64,000 nt of DNA from Streptomyces californicus (GTDB lineage: Bacteria > Actinomycetota > Actinomycetes > Streptomycetales > Streptomycetaceae). The stretch is taken from the NCBI RefSeq assembly GCF_000717645.1, contig NZ_JNZZ01000042.1, positions 7,000 through 70,999 on the forward strand. The letters are read 5' to 3'. Below, piece after piece: positions 8,430-16,526 of this stretch. Position 1 is the first letter of the stretch, and each line of letters starts with the position of its first letter. The notes beneath the pieces were generated by a model. The model saw nothing but the letters and a program-made list of their open reading frames with translations. It was not told the DNA's origin and ran no database searches. A program made the translations under genes and the position numbers.

Positions 8430-10037
8430 ATGCGAAGAAGCTCCGCACGACCCCTGCGCGGCGTACTGACCCGCGGCGCCCTGGCGACGACGGCGGTCGC
8501 CGTGTCCCTCGCGGTGAGCGGTCAGGGCATCGCCTCCGCCGAACCCTCCGGCAGACCGCCCGCCGGGCCCGCGGCACGGGCGGCCGCGGGCATCGGCACC
8601 ACCGAGATCCAGCGGGTCGACGCCGCCGCCGTCGTCCGGCTGGACCCGACGCCGGACGTCCTCCTGCTCAGCGACCACGATTTCATCCACGCGCTCTGGC
8701 AGAAGGCCGACGAGGGCGGCGAGAAGCTGGACTCGGTGCGTACGGGGGCGGAGCGGGCGATGGCGAGCACGGCGGCCGCCGACCACGTCGCCTTCATCGT
8801 GACGGGCGTTCACGAGGCGTACCGGCAGGACCAGCAGCGGGAGCGGGACAAGGCGGACGCCGAGCGCGCGGCACGGCTGGCGCGGCAGCAGGCGCTGCTG
8901 GTGATCGGCATCCCGAGCACCCCTGAGCTGCTGGCGTTGAGCGACGACAACTTCGTCCGGGCGGTCCTGCGGCACGAGGCGTCCGGCCCGGAGGTCCGCG
9001 CGGCAGCCGCCAGGGCGCTGGCGGCGGACGCCGCCGCCTGGCGGGAGTTCATCGTCAACGGTGCTCGGGAGGCCCACCGCAAGGACGTGGCCAAGGAGTT
9101 GGAGGAGCTGGAGGAGAAGGACCGGCAGGAGGCGGAGCGCCGCCGGAACGAGGCGGCGCGCAAGAACGTGGCCGCCCTGTTCCGGGTCCCGGTCACCCAG
9201 AGCCTCCTCGACCTCGCCGACGACAACTTCATCCGCGAGATGCTGCGCATGGCCCCGGCCGACCTGAACGGGTCCGAGCTGTACCGGGCCGCGCAGCAGG
9301 CGGTGCTCAGCAGTGACGCGGCGGCCTGGCAGGCGTTCATCCACACCGGAGCCGACGCGGCCTACAAGCGGGACGACGACGCCCGGCGCGAGAAGGTCGC
9401 GGAGGCCAACCGGGTGCTGGCCCGGCAGATCCTCGCGACCGCCGAGCAGAGCCCGTTCACCCCGAACCTGGTGGCGTCGGCGAAGGCCGCGCTGGCGGCC
9501 GGTGACGTACGGGTGGCGGAGTTCCTCTCGGAGAGCGGGCAGAAGCGGGCCCGGCGCCAGTCGCTGGCCATGCGGGTCACCACCACCCCCGAGAGCTGGC
9601 TGACGCTGCGCCACTCCGGTGCGGCCGGGCAGCCGGTCACCGTCGGCCCGCCGCCCTCCCCGCAGAACGTGCCGCTGCGGCAGAACTCCACCTGGCTGGT
9701 GCTGCCCTCGCTGGCGGGGCAGGCCGGCTGCTTCTCCTTCGAGGCCGCGAGCATGCCGGGCCACTACCTCAAGGGCACCACGGCCCAGGGGGCGGTCGTC
9801 CTGGGGGCGAACAACGACACCAAGGCGTTCAAGGACAGCGCCACGTGGTGCCCGAACCTGAACGGCTGGGTCCCGAACAAGCCCGCCGGCGCGTGGTTCA
9901 CCTGGCAGGCCACCGCCGGCTACCAGGTGAGGGTGAACGCGCGGAACGAGCTCCTCCCCGACGGCCGGTACGGCGAATGGCGTGACCTGCTGACCCGGTT
10001 CCCGGCGTGGGAGGTCGTCCCGCCCGCCGCCTCCTGA
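8430..10037 (+). CDS. Secreted ALF-repeat protein with C-terminal AbfB-like (CBM42) domain
   Basis: Exported protein of 535 aa. The N-terminus is a Sec signal peptide (RGVLTRGALATTAVAVSLAV, cleavage near GIASA-EP). It is followed by four copies of the short ALF repeat, each ending in a form of AAxxxFIxxGxxxAxRxD (for example AAAWREFIVNGAREAHRKD). Charged helical linkers rich in Glu, Lys and Arg separate them. The last ~130 residues resemble the AbfB/CBM42 beta-trefoil: SWLTLRHSG, FEAASMPGHYLKG, DSATWCPNLNGW. CBM42 domains bind arabinofuranose side chains, so cell-wall or polysaccharide attachment is likely but inferred. I chose ATG 8430 because the signal peptide begins there. It lies 88 bases upstream of the larger ALF protein and probably shares its transcript. 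No catalytic residues are recognised. Confidence 0.75.
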   Translation: MRRSSARPLRGVLTRGALATTAVAVSLAVSGQGIASAEPSGRPPAGPAARAAAGIGTTEIQRVDAAAVVRLDPTPDVLLLSDHDFIHALWQKADEGGEKLDSVRTGAERAMASTAAADHVAFIVTGVHEAYRQDQQRERDKADAERAARLARQQALLVIGIPSTPELLALSDDNFVRAVLRHEASGPEVRAAAARALAADAAAWREFIVNGAREAHRKDVAKELEELEEKDRQEAERRRNEAARKNVAALFRVPVTQSLLDLADDNFIREMLRMAPADLNGSELYRAAQQAVLSSDAAAWQAFIHTGADAAYKRDDDARREKVAEANRVLARQILATAEQSPFTPNLVASAKAALAAGDVRVAEFLSESGQKRARRQSLAMRVTTTPESWLTLRHSGAAGQPVTVGPPPSPQNVPLRQNSTWLVLPSLAGQAGCFSFEAASMPGHYLKGTTAQGAVVLGANNDTKAFKDSATWCPNLNGWVPNKPAGAWFTWQATAGYQVRVNARNELLPDGRYGEWRDLLTRFPAWEVVPPAAS

Positions 10038-10125
10038 CCCGTAACGCCCCTTCCCGCACCCTTCGCTTCATTCCACCGGCCGGGCCCCCTCCCCGGGGGC
10101 CCGGCATGTCCAGGAGGACGTTCCC

Positions 10126-13100
10126 GTGAGAGGAAGACCCCGGCTCGGAGCCGCACGACGCCCCGGCCGCCTACGGTCGGCCGTCGTCAAGGCCGTGTCG
10201 ATGACGGCCGCCGCGGCGGTGCTGGGCGGGCTCGCCACCCCCGCCCAAGCCGCCGCGCCCGAGCGGGCCCCGGTGTCCGTGACGTCGCTCGCCGCCCTGC
10301 TCGCCTCGGCGGGTAAGGACCCCGCCCCGCCCGCGCCCCCGCTCACCGGGCTCGCCCGGCTCAGCGCCGACGCCGACCGGCGACTGGTCGAGGACTACGC
10401 CGAGTTCGACGAGGAGGAGGAAGTACGGGAGGCCGCCAGGAAGGCGCTGGAGAGCAGCGACCCCAACGCGATCCGGGACTTCCTGGAGCGCGGCGAGGCG
10501 GAGGCACGTCAGCGGGCCAAGGACAAGCGCGAGGCCGCGGACGCCGAGAACCGCACGAAGATCGAGGCGCTGCGCGGCACCGGCGGGCCGTTCTTCAACT
10601 CCGAGGTCGAGCGGGTGCTGAAGGGCACCGCGCAGGACCGCGCCGACTTCCTCGCCTTCGGCGCGGACATCGCGCGCCAGCGGGACAAGGAGACCGAGGA
10701 GAACGAGCGCAAGCGCGCCGAGGAGAACCGCAAGCGCGTCGAGATGCTCGCCGCCACCGGGGGCCCCGAGGTGAAGCTGGCCGCCAAGGTCGCCCTCGCC
10801 TCCGGGGACGACAAGGTGATCGCGGAGTTCCTCGACAAGGGCTACCTCGTCGCGGCGCAGAAGGACTCCGACGACCGGGCCGCCCGAGAGAAGGAGCAGA
10901 AGGAGGCCCTGGAGGCGGCGGAGCGGCTGCGCAAGCTGGCGGAGAACACCGCGCGCGCCGCCGGGGCCCGCACCAAGCTCATCGCCGTGCACGGGGACGC
11001 CGTACGCGCCCTGAAGAACGCCTCCAACGCCATGAGCCTGGCCGCCGCCGCCTCCCGTGAGGCGGACCGGATGCTGGCCGCGGACAAGGCGGGCAAGCGG
11101 CTGTCGGACTACGCGGCGGTCAAGGAGCGGGCCACCCAGCAGGTCGGGTTCGCCGACACGGCCGCCAAGCAGGCCCAGGTGGCGGCCGGGCAGGCCAAGG
11201 TGCAGGCCGACATCCTGGTGGAGACCGGGCTGACCTACGGCGTCCAGTGGTCCGAGATCGCCACGGGCATGGCCGCGGCGGCCGACGCCGCGTCGCGCGC
11301 CGCCCAGACGGCCCGGCACGCGATCGACGCCACGGCCGCCGACGCCGCCGGCCTCAACTCGCAGAACCAGGCCGAGCTGCACGCCAAGCAGGCCGCGGCC
11401 TGGCGGGCCAACGCCCAGGAGCACGCCAAGGCCGCCGCCTCCATGGCCCGGCAGGCCGAGGCCCAGGCGAAGATCGCCGCTGCCGCCGCCGCGAAGGGCC
11501 GGCAGGCCCGCATCGACGCGGAGAAGGCGGAGAAGGAGGCGTGGGAGCACGCGCAGAAGACCCGTGACGCCCGGGTCGAGGCCGAGCGGCAGGCGAAGAT
11601 CGCCGCCGAGCAGCGGGTCGTCGCGGAGAACGAGCGCACCCTCGCCGCCGCCGCCCGGGTGAGGGCCGAGCAGGAGCAGGCCGCCGCCGCCCAGGCCCGG
11701 GCGAGGGCCGACGCGGAGGCGCGTACCGCCTCCGCCAAGCGCGCCGAGGCCCAGGCCGCCGCGACGAAGGCGTCCGAGGCCAGGGACCGCGCCGCCACGC
11801 AGGAGGGCATCGCCTCCCAGGCCGACGAGAAGGCCCGCGGCGAGGAGACCAAGGCCCGCAAGGCCCGGGACGCGGCCGCGGCCGCCGAGCGGGCGAACAA
11901 CGCCCAGCAGGCCCGGCTGCGCGCCACGGAGGCGATGGAGGCCGCCACCCGCGGCACCGCCGAGGCCGATGCCGCCCGGGCGGCCGCGGACGCCGCCCGC
12001 AGCGACGCGGCCGCCTCCCAGCAGGCCGCCACCCAGGCCCGTAGCGCGGCGAACGCGGCGACCGACGCCTCGGTCCGCGCCCGCTCCGCGGCCATCGAAT
12101 CGGCCGGTGCGGCGGCACGCGCACGTGCGGCCGCCACCGAGGCCACCGCACACGCCTCGCGGGCCAACGCGGCCGCGTCCAAGGCGGAGGCGGCCGCCTC
12201 CGCCGCGAACGCCGCGGCGAACAAGGCCCAGCGGGAGGCGGCGGCCACCCACGCGGCGGCCACGCGCGCCAACTCCAAGGCGGCCGAGGCCACCGCCCAG
12301 GAGGGCCGGGCTGGTATGGCCGCCCATGAGGCCGTACGTCTCGCCGGGCTCGCCACCATCCGCGCCAACCACGCGCTCCAGGCGGCCCACCACACCCGCG
12401 ACGAGGCCGACGGCGCGACGAGCGAGGCCGCGATGGCCCAGCTCCAGGCGTCCATCGCCGTCCAGGCGTCCGCCTCCGCCCGTACCACCGCGGCCGGCAT
12501 CGCCGACCCGGCCGACACCGCCATCACGCTCACCGCGCCGTTCTCGGGCACCGACATCGGAGCCGACCTGGCGGCCGAGGTCGCCAGAGCGGCCATCGCG
12601 ACGGGCCAGGAAGAGGTCGCCAAGGCGGAGTCCCGTGCGGCGGAGGCGGTCAGGGCCGCCGACGCCGCCAAGGCGGCGGCGGACCGGGCCAACGCGGAGG
12701 TGGCGCCGGCGTACCAGGCCGCTGCCGCCGCCGCCCGGTCGGCCGCGGACGCGGCGCGTTCGTCGGCCGCCGCGCTGAAGTCCGCCGCCCAGGCGGCCGA
12801 GGACGGGGCCAAGGCCCGTGCGGCCGCGAGCCGCGCCAACCAGGCCGACGCCCAGGCCCAGGCCGATGCCAAGCTGGCCCGTCAGGCGGCGGAGCGCGCC
12901 TTCGCCGACGCCACGGCCGCCCGCAACGCGGCGGAGGCCGCGGAGGTCGAGGCCGTACGCGCCCGCACCGCCGCCACCCGGGCGGAGAACGAGGCCGCCG
13001 CCGCGAGCAGCGCGGCGGCCCTGGCCGAGCGCGAGGCCGCGACGGCCCAGGGTGCGGCCACCCGGGCGGAGCAGGACGCCGCCGACGCGGGCAGACTCGC

Positions 13101-14151
13101 CGAGTCGGCGGAGAAGCACGCCAAGTCGGCGGAGGAGGCCGCCAAGAACGCGGGATCCTACGCCGAGGAGGCCAAGAAGGCGGCCGAGCGGGCCGAGGAG
13201 GCCGAACGTGAGGCGCAGCGCCAGGCGCTGGCCGAAGCCGCGAAGAAGAACCCGAAGTACACCGATCCACAGCCCGGCGGCGAGGGGGGCGGCGACCCCG
13301 GCAGCGGCACCGACGCCCTGCTGCAGCTGATCCTGCAGTTCGCCACGGCGTACGCGCTGGAGCAGGCCGGCCTGAGCGAGGAGGAGCTGGCAGCAGCCCG
13401 GAACCTCTCCGGCCAGGACCTGCTCGACTACCTCAAGGACAACGGCGCCGAGATCCTGGTGGAGCTCTTCGCCGAAGACATCATGGAGTGCATCGACGAT
13501 CCGGACATCGGGATCTGCATCTGGGCGATCGTGCAGAACGCCGGCCCGGTCAAGCTGGTGAAGATCGGGAGCAAGCTGCCGAGGATCGGCAAGGCCATCT
13601 GGGGCATCAAGGAGTTCCTGGAGAAGGTCGACAAGGCCCGCAAGAAGGTCGACACGTTCACCGACAAGCTGGACGGCGCCAAGGAGAAGCTGGAACGGCT
13701 GAAGGCCACCTGCGACCGCGGCTCCGGCGGCGGCAAGTCCGGCGCCTCGAAGGCGTCGACGGTCCAGCGGTCCGCCGCTCGGGCCGATGACAAGCCGAAG
13801 TCGGACACGGGCTGCGTGTTCCCCATCTTCCGGACCCCGAAGACCGTGGACGTGGCGTACGAGAAGCTGCACGGCCCGAACCCCGCCTCCCGGGTGGAGG
13901 GCGGCAACGATCTGATCTACTTCGGCGAGCAGAGCGTCGCGGCCGAGTACTGGGGGCGCGGCACGTACGCCTCCGGAATGTACCGGTACGACATGGACAT
14001 GCAGTTCCTGGTGAAGTTCGCGGATGACGCCAAGCGCTACGACTGGGGGGGACCGAACGGGACCCCCAGGATCGAGTGGGAGATCCCCTACTCGCGCCTG
14101 ACCGAGTTCAACCGCCTCACCGTCGACCGGACCTGGATTCCCAAGCCATGA
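10126..14151 (+). CDS. Candidate secreted polymorphic toxin: ALF repeats, long helical stalk, pretoxin segment, C-terminal domain
   Basis: Exported protein of 1341 aa. Residues ~1-43 are a long Ala-rich signal peptide ending near TPAQAAA. Residues ~60-260 contain three ALF-type repeats (AIRDFLERG, RADFLAFGADIARQRD, VIAEFLDKG). Residues ~270-1040 are an almost uninterrupted Ala/Glu/Arg/Lys heptad-like helix, a probable extended stalk. Residues ~1055-1190 hold a hydrophobic block (ILVELFAEDIMECIDDPDIG, then GICIWAIVQNAGPVKLVKIG) resembling the pretoxin region before many actinobacterial toxin tips. The last ~100 residues form a separate compact domain (YFGEQSVAAEYWGRGTY, RYDWGGPNGTPRIEWEIP, FNRLTVDRTWIPK). 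I do not recognise it with certainty; an ADP-ribosyltransferase-like fold is one unverified possibility. The next gene encodes a small S1-like protein fitting an immunity role. GTG 10126 is the assumed start. Confidence 0.72.
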   Translation: MRGRPRLGAARRPGRLRSAVVKAVSMTAAAAVLGGLATPAQAAAPERAPVSVTSLAALLASAGKDPAPPAPPLTGLARLSADADRRLVEDYAEFDEEEEVREAARKALESSDPNAIRDFLERGEAEARQRAKDKREAADAENRTKIEALRGTGGPFFNSEVERVLKGTAQDRADFLAFGADIARQRDKETEENERKRAEENRKRVEMLAATGGPEVKLAAKVALASGDDKVIAEFLDKGYLVAAQKDSDDRAAREKEQKEALEAAERLRKLAENTARAAGARTKLIAVHGDAVRALKNASNAMSLAAAASREADRMLAADKAGKRLSDYAAVKERATQQVGFADTAAKQAQVAAGQAKVQADILVETGLTYGVQWSEIATGMAAAADAASRAAQTARHAIDATAADAAGLNSQNQAELHAKQAAAWRANAQEHAKAAASMARQAEAQAKIAAAAAAKGRQARIDAEKAEKEAWEHAQKTRDARVEAERQAKIAAEQRVVAENERTLAAAARVRAEQEQAAAAQARARADAEARTASAKRAEAQAAATKASEARDRAATQEGIASQADEKARGEETKARKARDAAAAAERANNAQQARLRATEAMEAATRGTAEADAARAAADAARSDAAASQQAATQARSAANAATDASVRARSAAIESAGAAARARAAATEATAHASRANAAASKAEAAASAANAAANKAQREAAATHAAATRANSKAAEATAQEGRAGMAAHEAVRLAGLATIRANHALQAAHHTRDEADGATSEAAMAQLQASIAVQASASARTTAAGIADPADTAITLTAPFSGTDIGADLAAEVARAAIATGQEEVAKAESRAAEAVRAADAAKAAADRANAEVAPAYQAAAAAARSAADAARSSAAALKSAAQAAEDGAKARAAASRANQADAQAQADAKLARQAAERAFADATAARNAAEAAEVEAVRARTAATRAENEAAAASSAAALAEREAATAQGAATRAEQDAADAGRLAESAEKHAKSAEEAAKNAGSYAEEAKKAAERAEEAEREAQRQALAEAAKKNPKYTDPQPGGEGGGDPGSGTDALLQLILQFATAYALEQAGLSEEELAAARNLSGQDLLDYLKDNGAEILVELFAEDIMECIDDPDIGICIWAIVQNAGPVKLVKIGSKLPRIGKAIWGIKEFLEKVDKARKKVDTFTDKLDGAKEKLERLKATCDRGSGGGKSGASKASTVQRSAARADDKPKSDTGCVFPIFRTPKTVDVAYEKLHGPNPASRVEGGNDLIYFGEQSVAAEYWGRGTYASGMYRYDMDMQFLVKFADDAKRYDWGGPNGTPRIEWEIPYSRLTEFNRLTVDRTWIPKP

Positions 14152-14165
14152 GGAGACCGACCGAC

Positions 14166-14429
14166 ATGTCGCCGACGCTCCACCACGAGTACGACGTGCG
14201 CGTCCTCGCGGTGCGCCCCTGGGGTCTGGACGTGGTGCTCCCCGACGGCACCGCGGGTCAGATCGTCAACGCCAAGGACCCGCACTGGCCGGACGGTGAC
14301 CAGGAGTCGTCCGTCGGGACTGTCGTCCGGGCCGTCGTCCTGGACGACGAGCGCGACCCCGTCCGGCTGAGCGCTCTGGCCGACGACCGCGCCATCGCCC
14401 GCTCGCTCAGGGAAGGCGCCGCCGGATAG
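14166..14429 (+). CDS. Small S1/OB-like protein, candidate immunity protein
   Basis: Cytoplasmic protein of 87 aa without signal peptide or membrane segment. The pattern VRVLAVRPWGLDVVLPDGTA, then a loop, then VGTVVRAVVLDDER and VRLSALADD matches the five-strand order of an S1-type OB fold. That is inference from pattern, since no database search was possible. The ATG at 14166 follows ATGAGGAGACCGACCGAC; the GAGGAG begins on the toxin stop codon, so the two genes are tightly linked (14-base gap). A perfect hairpin terminator follows 15 bases later. Gene order, size and lack of export signal fit an immunity protein for the preceding exported protein. A housekeeping RNA-binding role is the alternative. 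Confidence 0.65.
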   Translation: MSPTLHHEYDVRVLAVRPWGLDVVLPDGTAGQIVNAKDPHWPDGDQESSVGTVVRAVVLDDERDPVRLSALADDRAIARSLREGAAG

Positions 14430-14444
14430 TTCCGGCAGTCGTCG

Positions 14445-14484
14445 GGCGGAGGGCCGCATCCCACCCGGGATGCGGCCCTCCGCC
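14445..14484 (+). terminator. Strong hairpin terminator of the ALF/toxin/immunity operon
   Basis: An 18-bp perfect inverted repeat (arms 14445-14462 and 14467-14484) has a 4-base loop ACCC. It lies 15 bases after the candidate immunity gene and separates the operon from the SpoIIE phosphatase gene. No T-run follows, as is common in Streptomyces. Confidence 0.85.
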
Positions 14485-14703
14485 GGTTCGCCCGGCGCGT
14501 CACGCGTGCGCTGTCCCCGCCTCCTCGGCCGGCGCCCGGCGGCGAGGTGACGGGAGGGTGTCCGGTCGGTGTGCTGATGCCCCGGATGCGGGGGATCATC
14601 GGAGCATGAGTGGCGATGATCCACTGCGCTGCCCGCCCGGCCCGGGCCCGCTGCCCCTGGCCGGGGGCGCGGTGCCGCCTGCCCCGAGGAGGTGGAGGCG
14701 GCG

Positions 14704-16356
14704 GTGAACGAGGAACATCTCCTCAGGCGGTACCAGGCGCTCATGTCGGCCGTGCCGCAGTCGGTGTGGGTGATGTCGCCCGACGGTGTCGTCACTCTGT
14801 TGGCCGGGGGCGGCATCGCGGAGAAGCTGTGGCGCCCGGAGAACGGCAGCCCGTGGATGGACGCCGTGCATCCGAAGGACCGGGGCTGGTTCCAGCGGGC
14901 CTGGCGCGGGGCCACCCGGCGGCGGACGCCGCTCGACACGATCGTCCGGGTACGGCTCGACGGCGCGCCCGACCGCTTCCGCCACGTCAAGATCATCGCC
15001 GCGCCCGTGGTGGACCAGGGCGGGGAGGTGGAGTGGGTCGGAACGGCCTCCGACGCCGAGGGCCACTGGCGGACCCGGATGCGCGAGAAGCTGCTGGCCC
15101 GGATGGCGGCGGTGCCGGCGGCGCACGATCTGTCCGAGGCGTTCCTGACGACGGCGGCGGCCGTGGTGCCCGAGCTGGCCGACGCCGTGGCCGTCTTCCG
15201 CGTGCAGAACGGGGTGGAGTTCGGCGTACGGCCGTCCGACCGGGTGCCGGACGTGACGTCGCCGGAGCGGGTGGGGCTGGCCCCCGGACTGCCTCCCCTG
15301 CCTCCGCTGGAGCCGGACTTCCTGCTGGGTCCGATCGCCCGTGAGGCCATCGAGAACCAGCGGGCGAGGCTGGTCGTCTTCCCGCCGGACGGGCCGCCCG
15401 AGGACGGTCTTTCGGGCGCCGCCGTCCAGTGGCTGCGGGAGGCCCGCGCGACGGGCGTGGCGCTGCTGCCCGTCGTCGTCGACGGCCGCACGGTCGCGCT
15501 GGCGACCATCGCCACCTGCCGGGGCAACCCGCCGCCGGACGAGGCGGACCTCTCGCTGCTGCAGGACGTCTTCCAGCAGATGAGCGGCCCGCTGCGGCGG
15601 ACCATGGAGCTCCAGAGCATCCGCGGCAAGGCGCTCGCCCTGCAGCAGTCGTTCCTGGCGGCCCCGCCGTCCGTCGACGGTCTCACCATCACCGCGCTCT
15701 ACCATCCGGCCGACTCGGCGGCGGAGGTCGGCGGTGACTGGTACGACGCCGTCCGGCTCTCGTCCGACGCCCTCGCCCTGTCGATCGGCGACATCGCGGG
15801 CCACGACCTCGACGCGGCCACCGCGATGGGGCGCGTCAACAGCATCCTGCGGGGGCTCGCCTACGACAGCGGCCCGGCCGCCAGCCCGGCCGGAACGCTG
15901 AGCCGCCTCGACCGGGTCGTCCAGGCGCTGGACAGCCCGTCGATGGTCACGGCGGTGCACGCGGTGCTGCGCCGGCAGGCCGGTGGCGACTGGCGGATCG
16001 CCCTGTCGAACGCCGGGCATCCGCCGCCCCTGCTGCTCCCGGCCGGGGAGCCGTCGCGGTACCTGCACGGGCTCACGGCGCCGGACCCGCCGCTCTGCGT
16101 CGCCGACGCCCTCGACCGCACCACGCTCCACGCGGTCCTGCGCGAGGGCGACGCCCTGGTGCTGTACACGGACGGGCTCGTGGAGACGCCGGACACCGAC
16201 ATCGGCGACAACCTGCGGCGGCTGCGGACGCGCACCGACGCGCTGGCCCGCAGGGGCCTGCCGTTGCCGGACCTGATCCGCGGTCTGCTGCCGCCCGTGC
16301 AGCACCGGCGCGACGACATCGCCGTCATCGCCCTGCAGGTGCGGCCGGACCGCTGA
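14704..16356 (+). CDS. PAS/GAF-containing PP2C-type (SpoIIE) serine phosphatase
   Basis: Rsb-type sensor phosphatase of about 550 aa, expected to dephosphorylate an anti-sigma-factor antagonist in the cytoplasm. Residues ~5-120 are a PAS-like domain (QSVWVMSPDGVVTLLAGGG, then HPKDRGWFQRAW). Residues ~125-290 are GAF-like and divergent. Residues ~310-550 are the SpoIIE phosphatase domain with metal-binding Asp residues in EVGGDWYD, IGDIAGHD, LYTDGLVE and RRDDIAVI. The GTG at 14704 is preferred; a GTG 12 bases upstream sits directly on the GAGGAG and has no room for a ribosome site. No kinase-type ATP motif is seen, so this is a phosphatase-only member. The partner antagonist is not in this window. 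Confidence 0.88.
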   Translation: MNEEHLLRRYQALMSAVPQSVWVMSPDGVVTLLAGGGIAEKLWRPENGSPWMDAVHPKDRGWFQRAWRGATRRRTPLDTIVRVRLDGAPDRFRHVKIIAAPVVDQGGEVEWVGTASDAEGHWRTRMREKLLARMAAVPAAHDLSEAFLTTAAAVVPELADAVAVFRVQNGVEFGVRPSDRVPDVTSPERVGLAPGLPPLPPLEPDFLLGPIAREAIENQRARLVVFPPDGPPEDGLSGAAVQWLREARATGVALLPVVVDGRTVALATIATCRGNPPPDEADLSLLQDVFQQMSGPLRRTMELQSIRGKALALQQSFLAAPPSVDGLTITALYHPADSAAEVGGDWYDAVRLSSDALALSIGDIAGHDLDAATAMGRVNSILRGLAYDSGPAASPAGTLSRLDRVVQALDSPSMVTAVHAVLRRQAGGDWRIALSNAGHPPPLLLPAGEPSRYLHGLTAPDPPLCVADALDRTTLHAVLREGDALVLYTDGLVETPDTDIGDNLRRLRTRTDALARRGLPLPDLIRGLLPPVQHRRDDIAVIALQVRPDR

Positions 16357-16363
16357 CCGGGCC

Positions 16364-16422
16364 GGAGGCCGGGCCCGCTGGGGGGCCCGCTGGGGGGCCG
16401 GGCCCGGCGGGGGCCCGCCTCC
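16364..16422 (+). terminator. GC-rich hairpin and GGGCCCGCTGGGG direct repeat after the phosphatase gene
   Basis: GGAGGCCGGGCCCGC (16364-16378) can pair imperfectly with GCGGGGGCCCGCCTCC (16407-16422). Two direct copies of GGGCCCGCTGGG start at 16371 and 16384. It is a probable terminator, but the pairing contains bulges. Confidence 0.5.
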
Positions 16423-16502
16423 TCGTTTGCGCCCCCTGTTGCCCGTCTATACCGTCGAGAAGGCCGCCCGGGACGCGACGCCCCGGGCGAAAGAGGCTCC
16501 GC

Positions 16503-16526
16503 ATGAACACGAGAGGCTCCGCATGA
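16503..16526 (+). promoter_or_regulatory. Duplicated translation start giving a 7-codon leader ORF
   Basis: The stretch GAGGCTCCGCATGAACACG occurs twice, 20 bases apart, so the ribosome site and start codon are duplicated. The first ATG (16503) opens MNTRGSA and then stops at a TGA that overlaps the second ATG (16523) as ATGA. This would couple leader translation to the methyltransferase start. Confidence 0.6.

Noticed and set aside
10171..13872. Very long minus-strand open frame (over 1200 codons) opposite the ALF-stalk gene
   Set aside because: It is Gly/Arg/Leu-rich with no domain. It mirrors the Ala-rich codons of the real gene, a known effect of extreme GC content.
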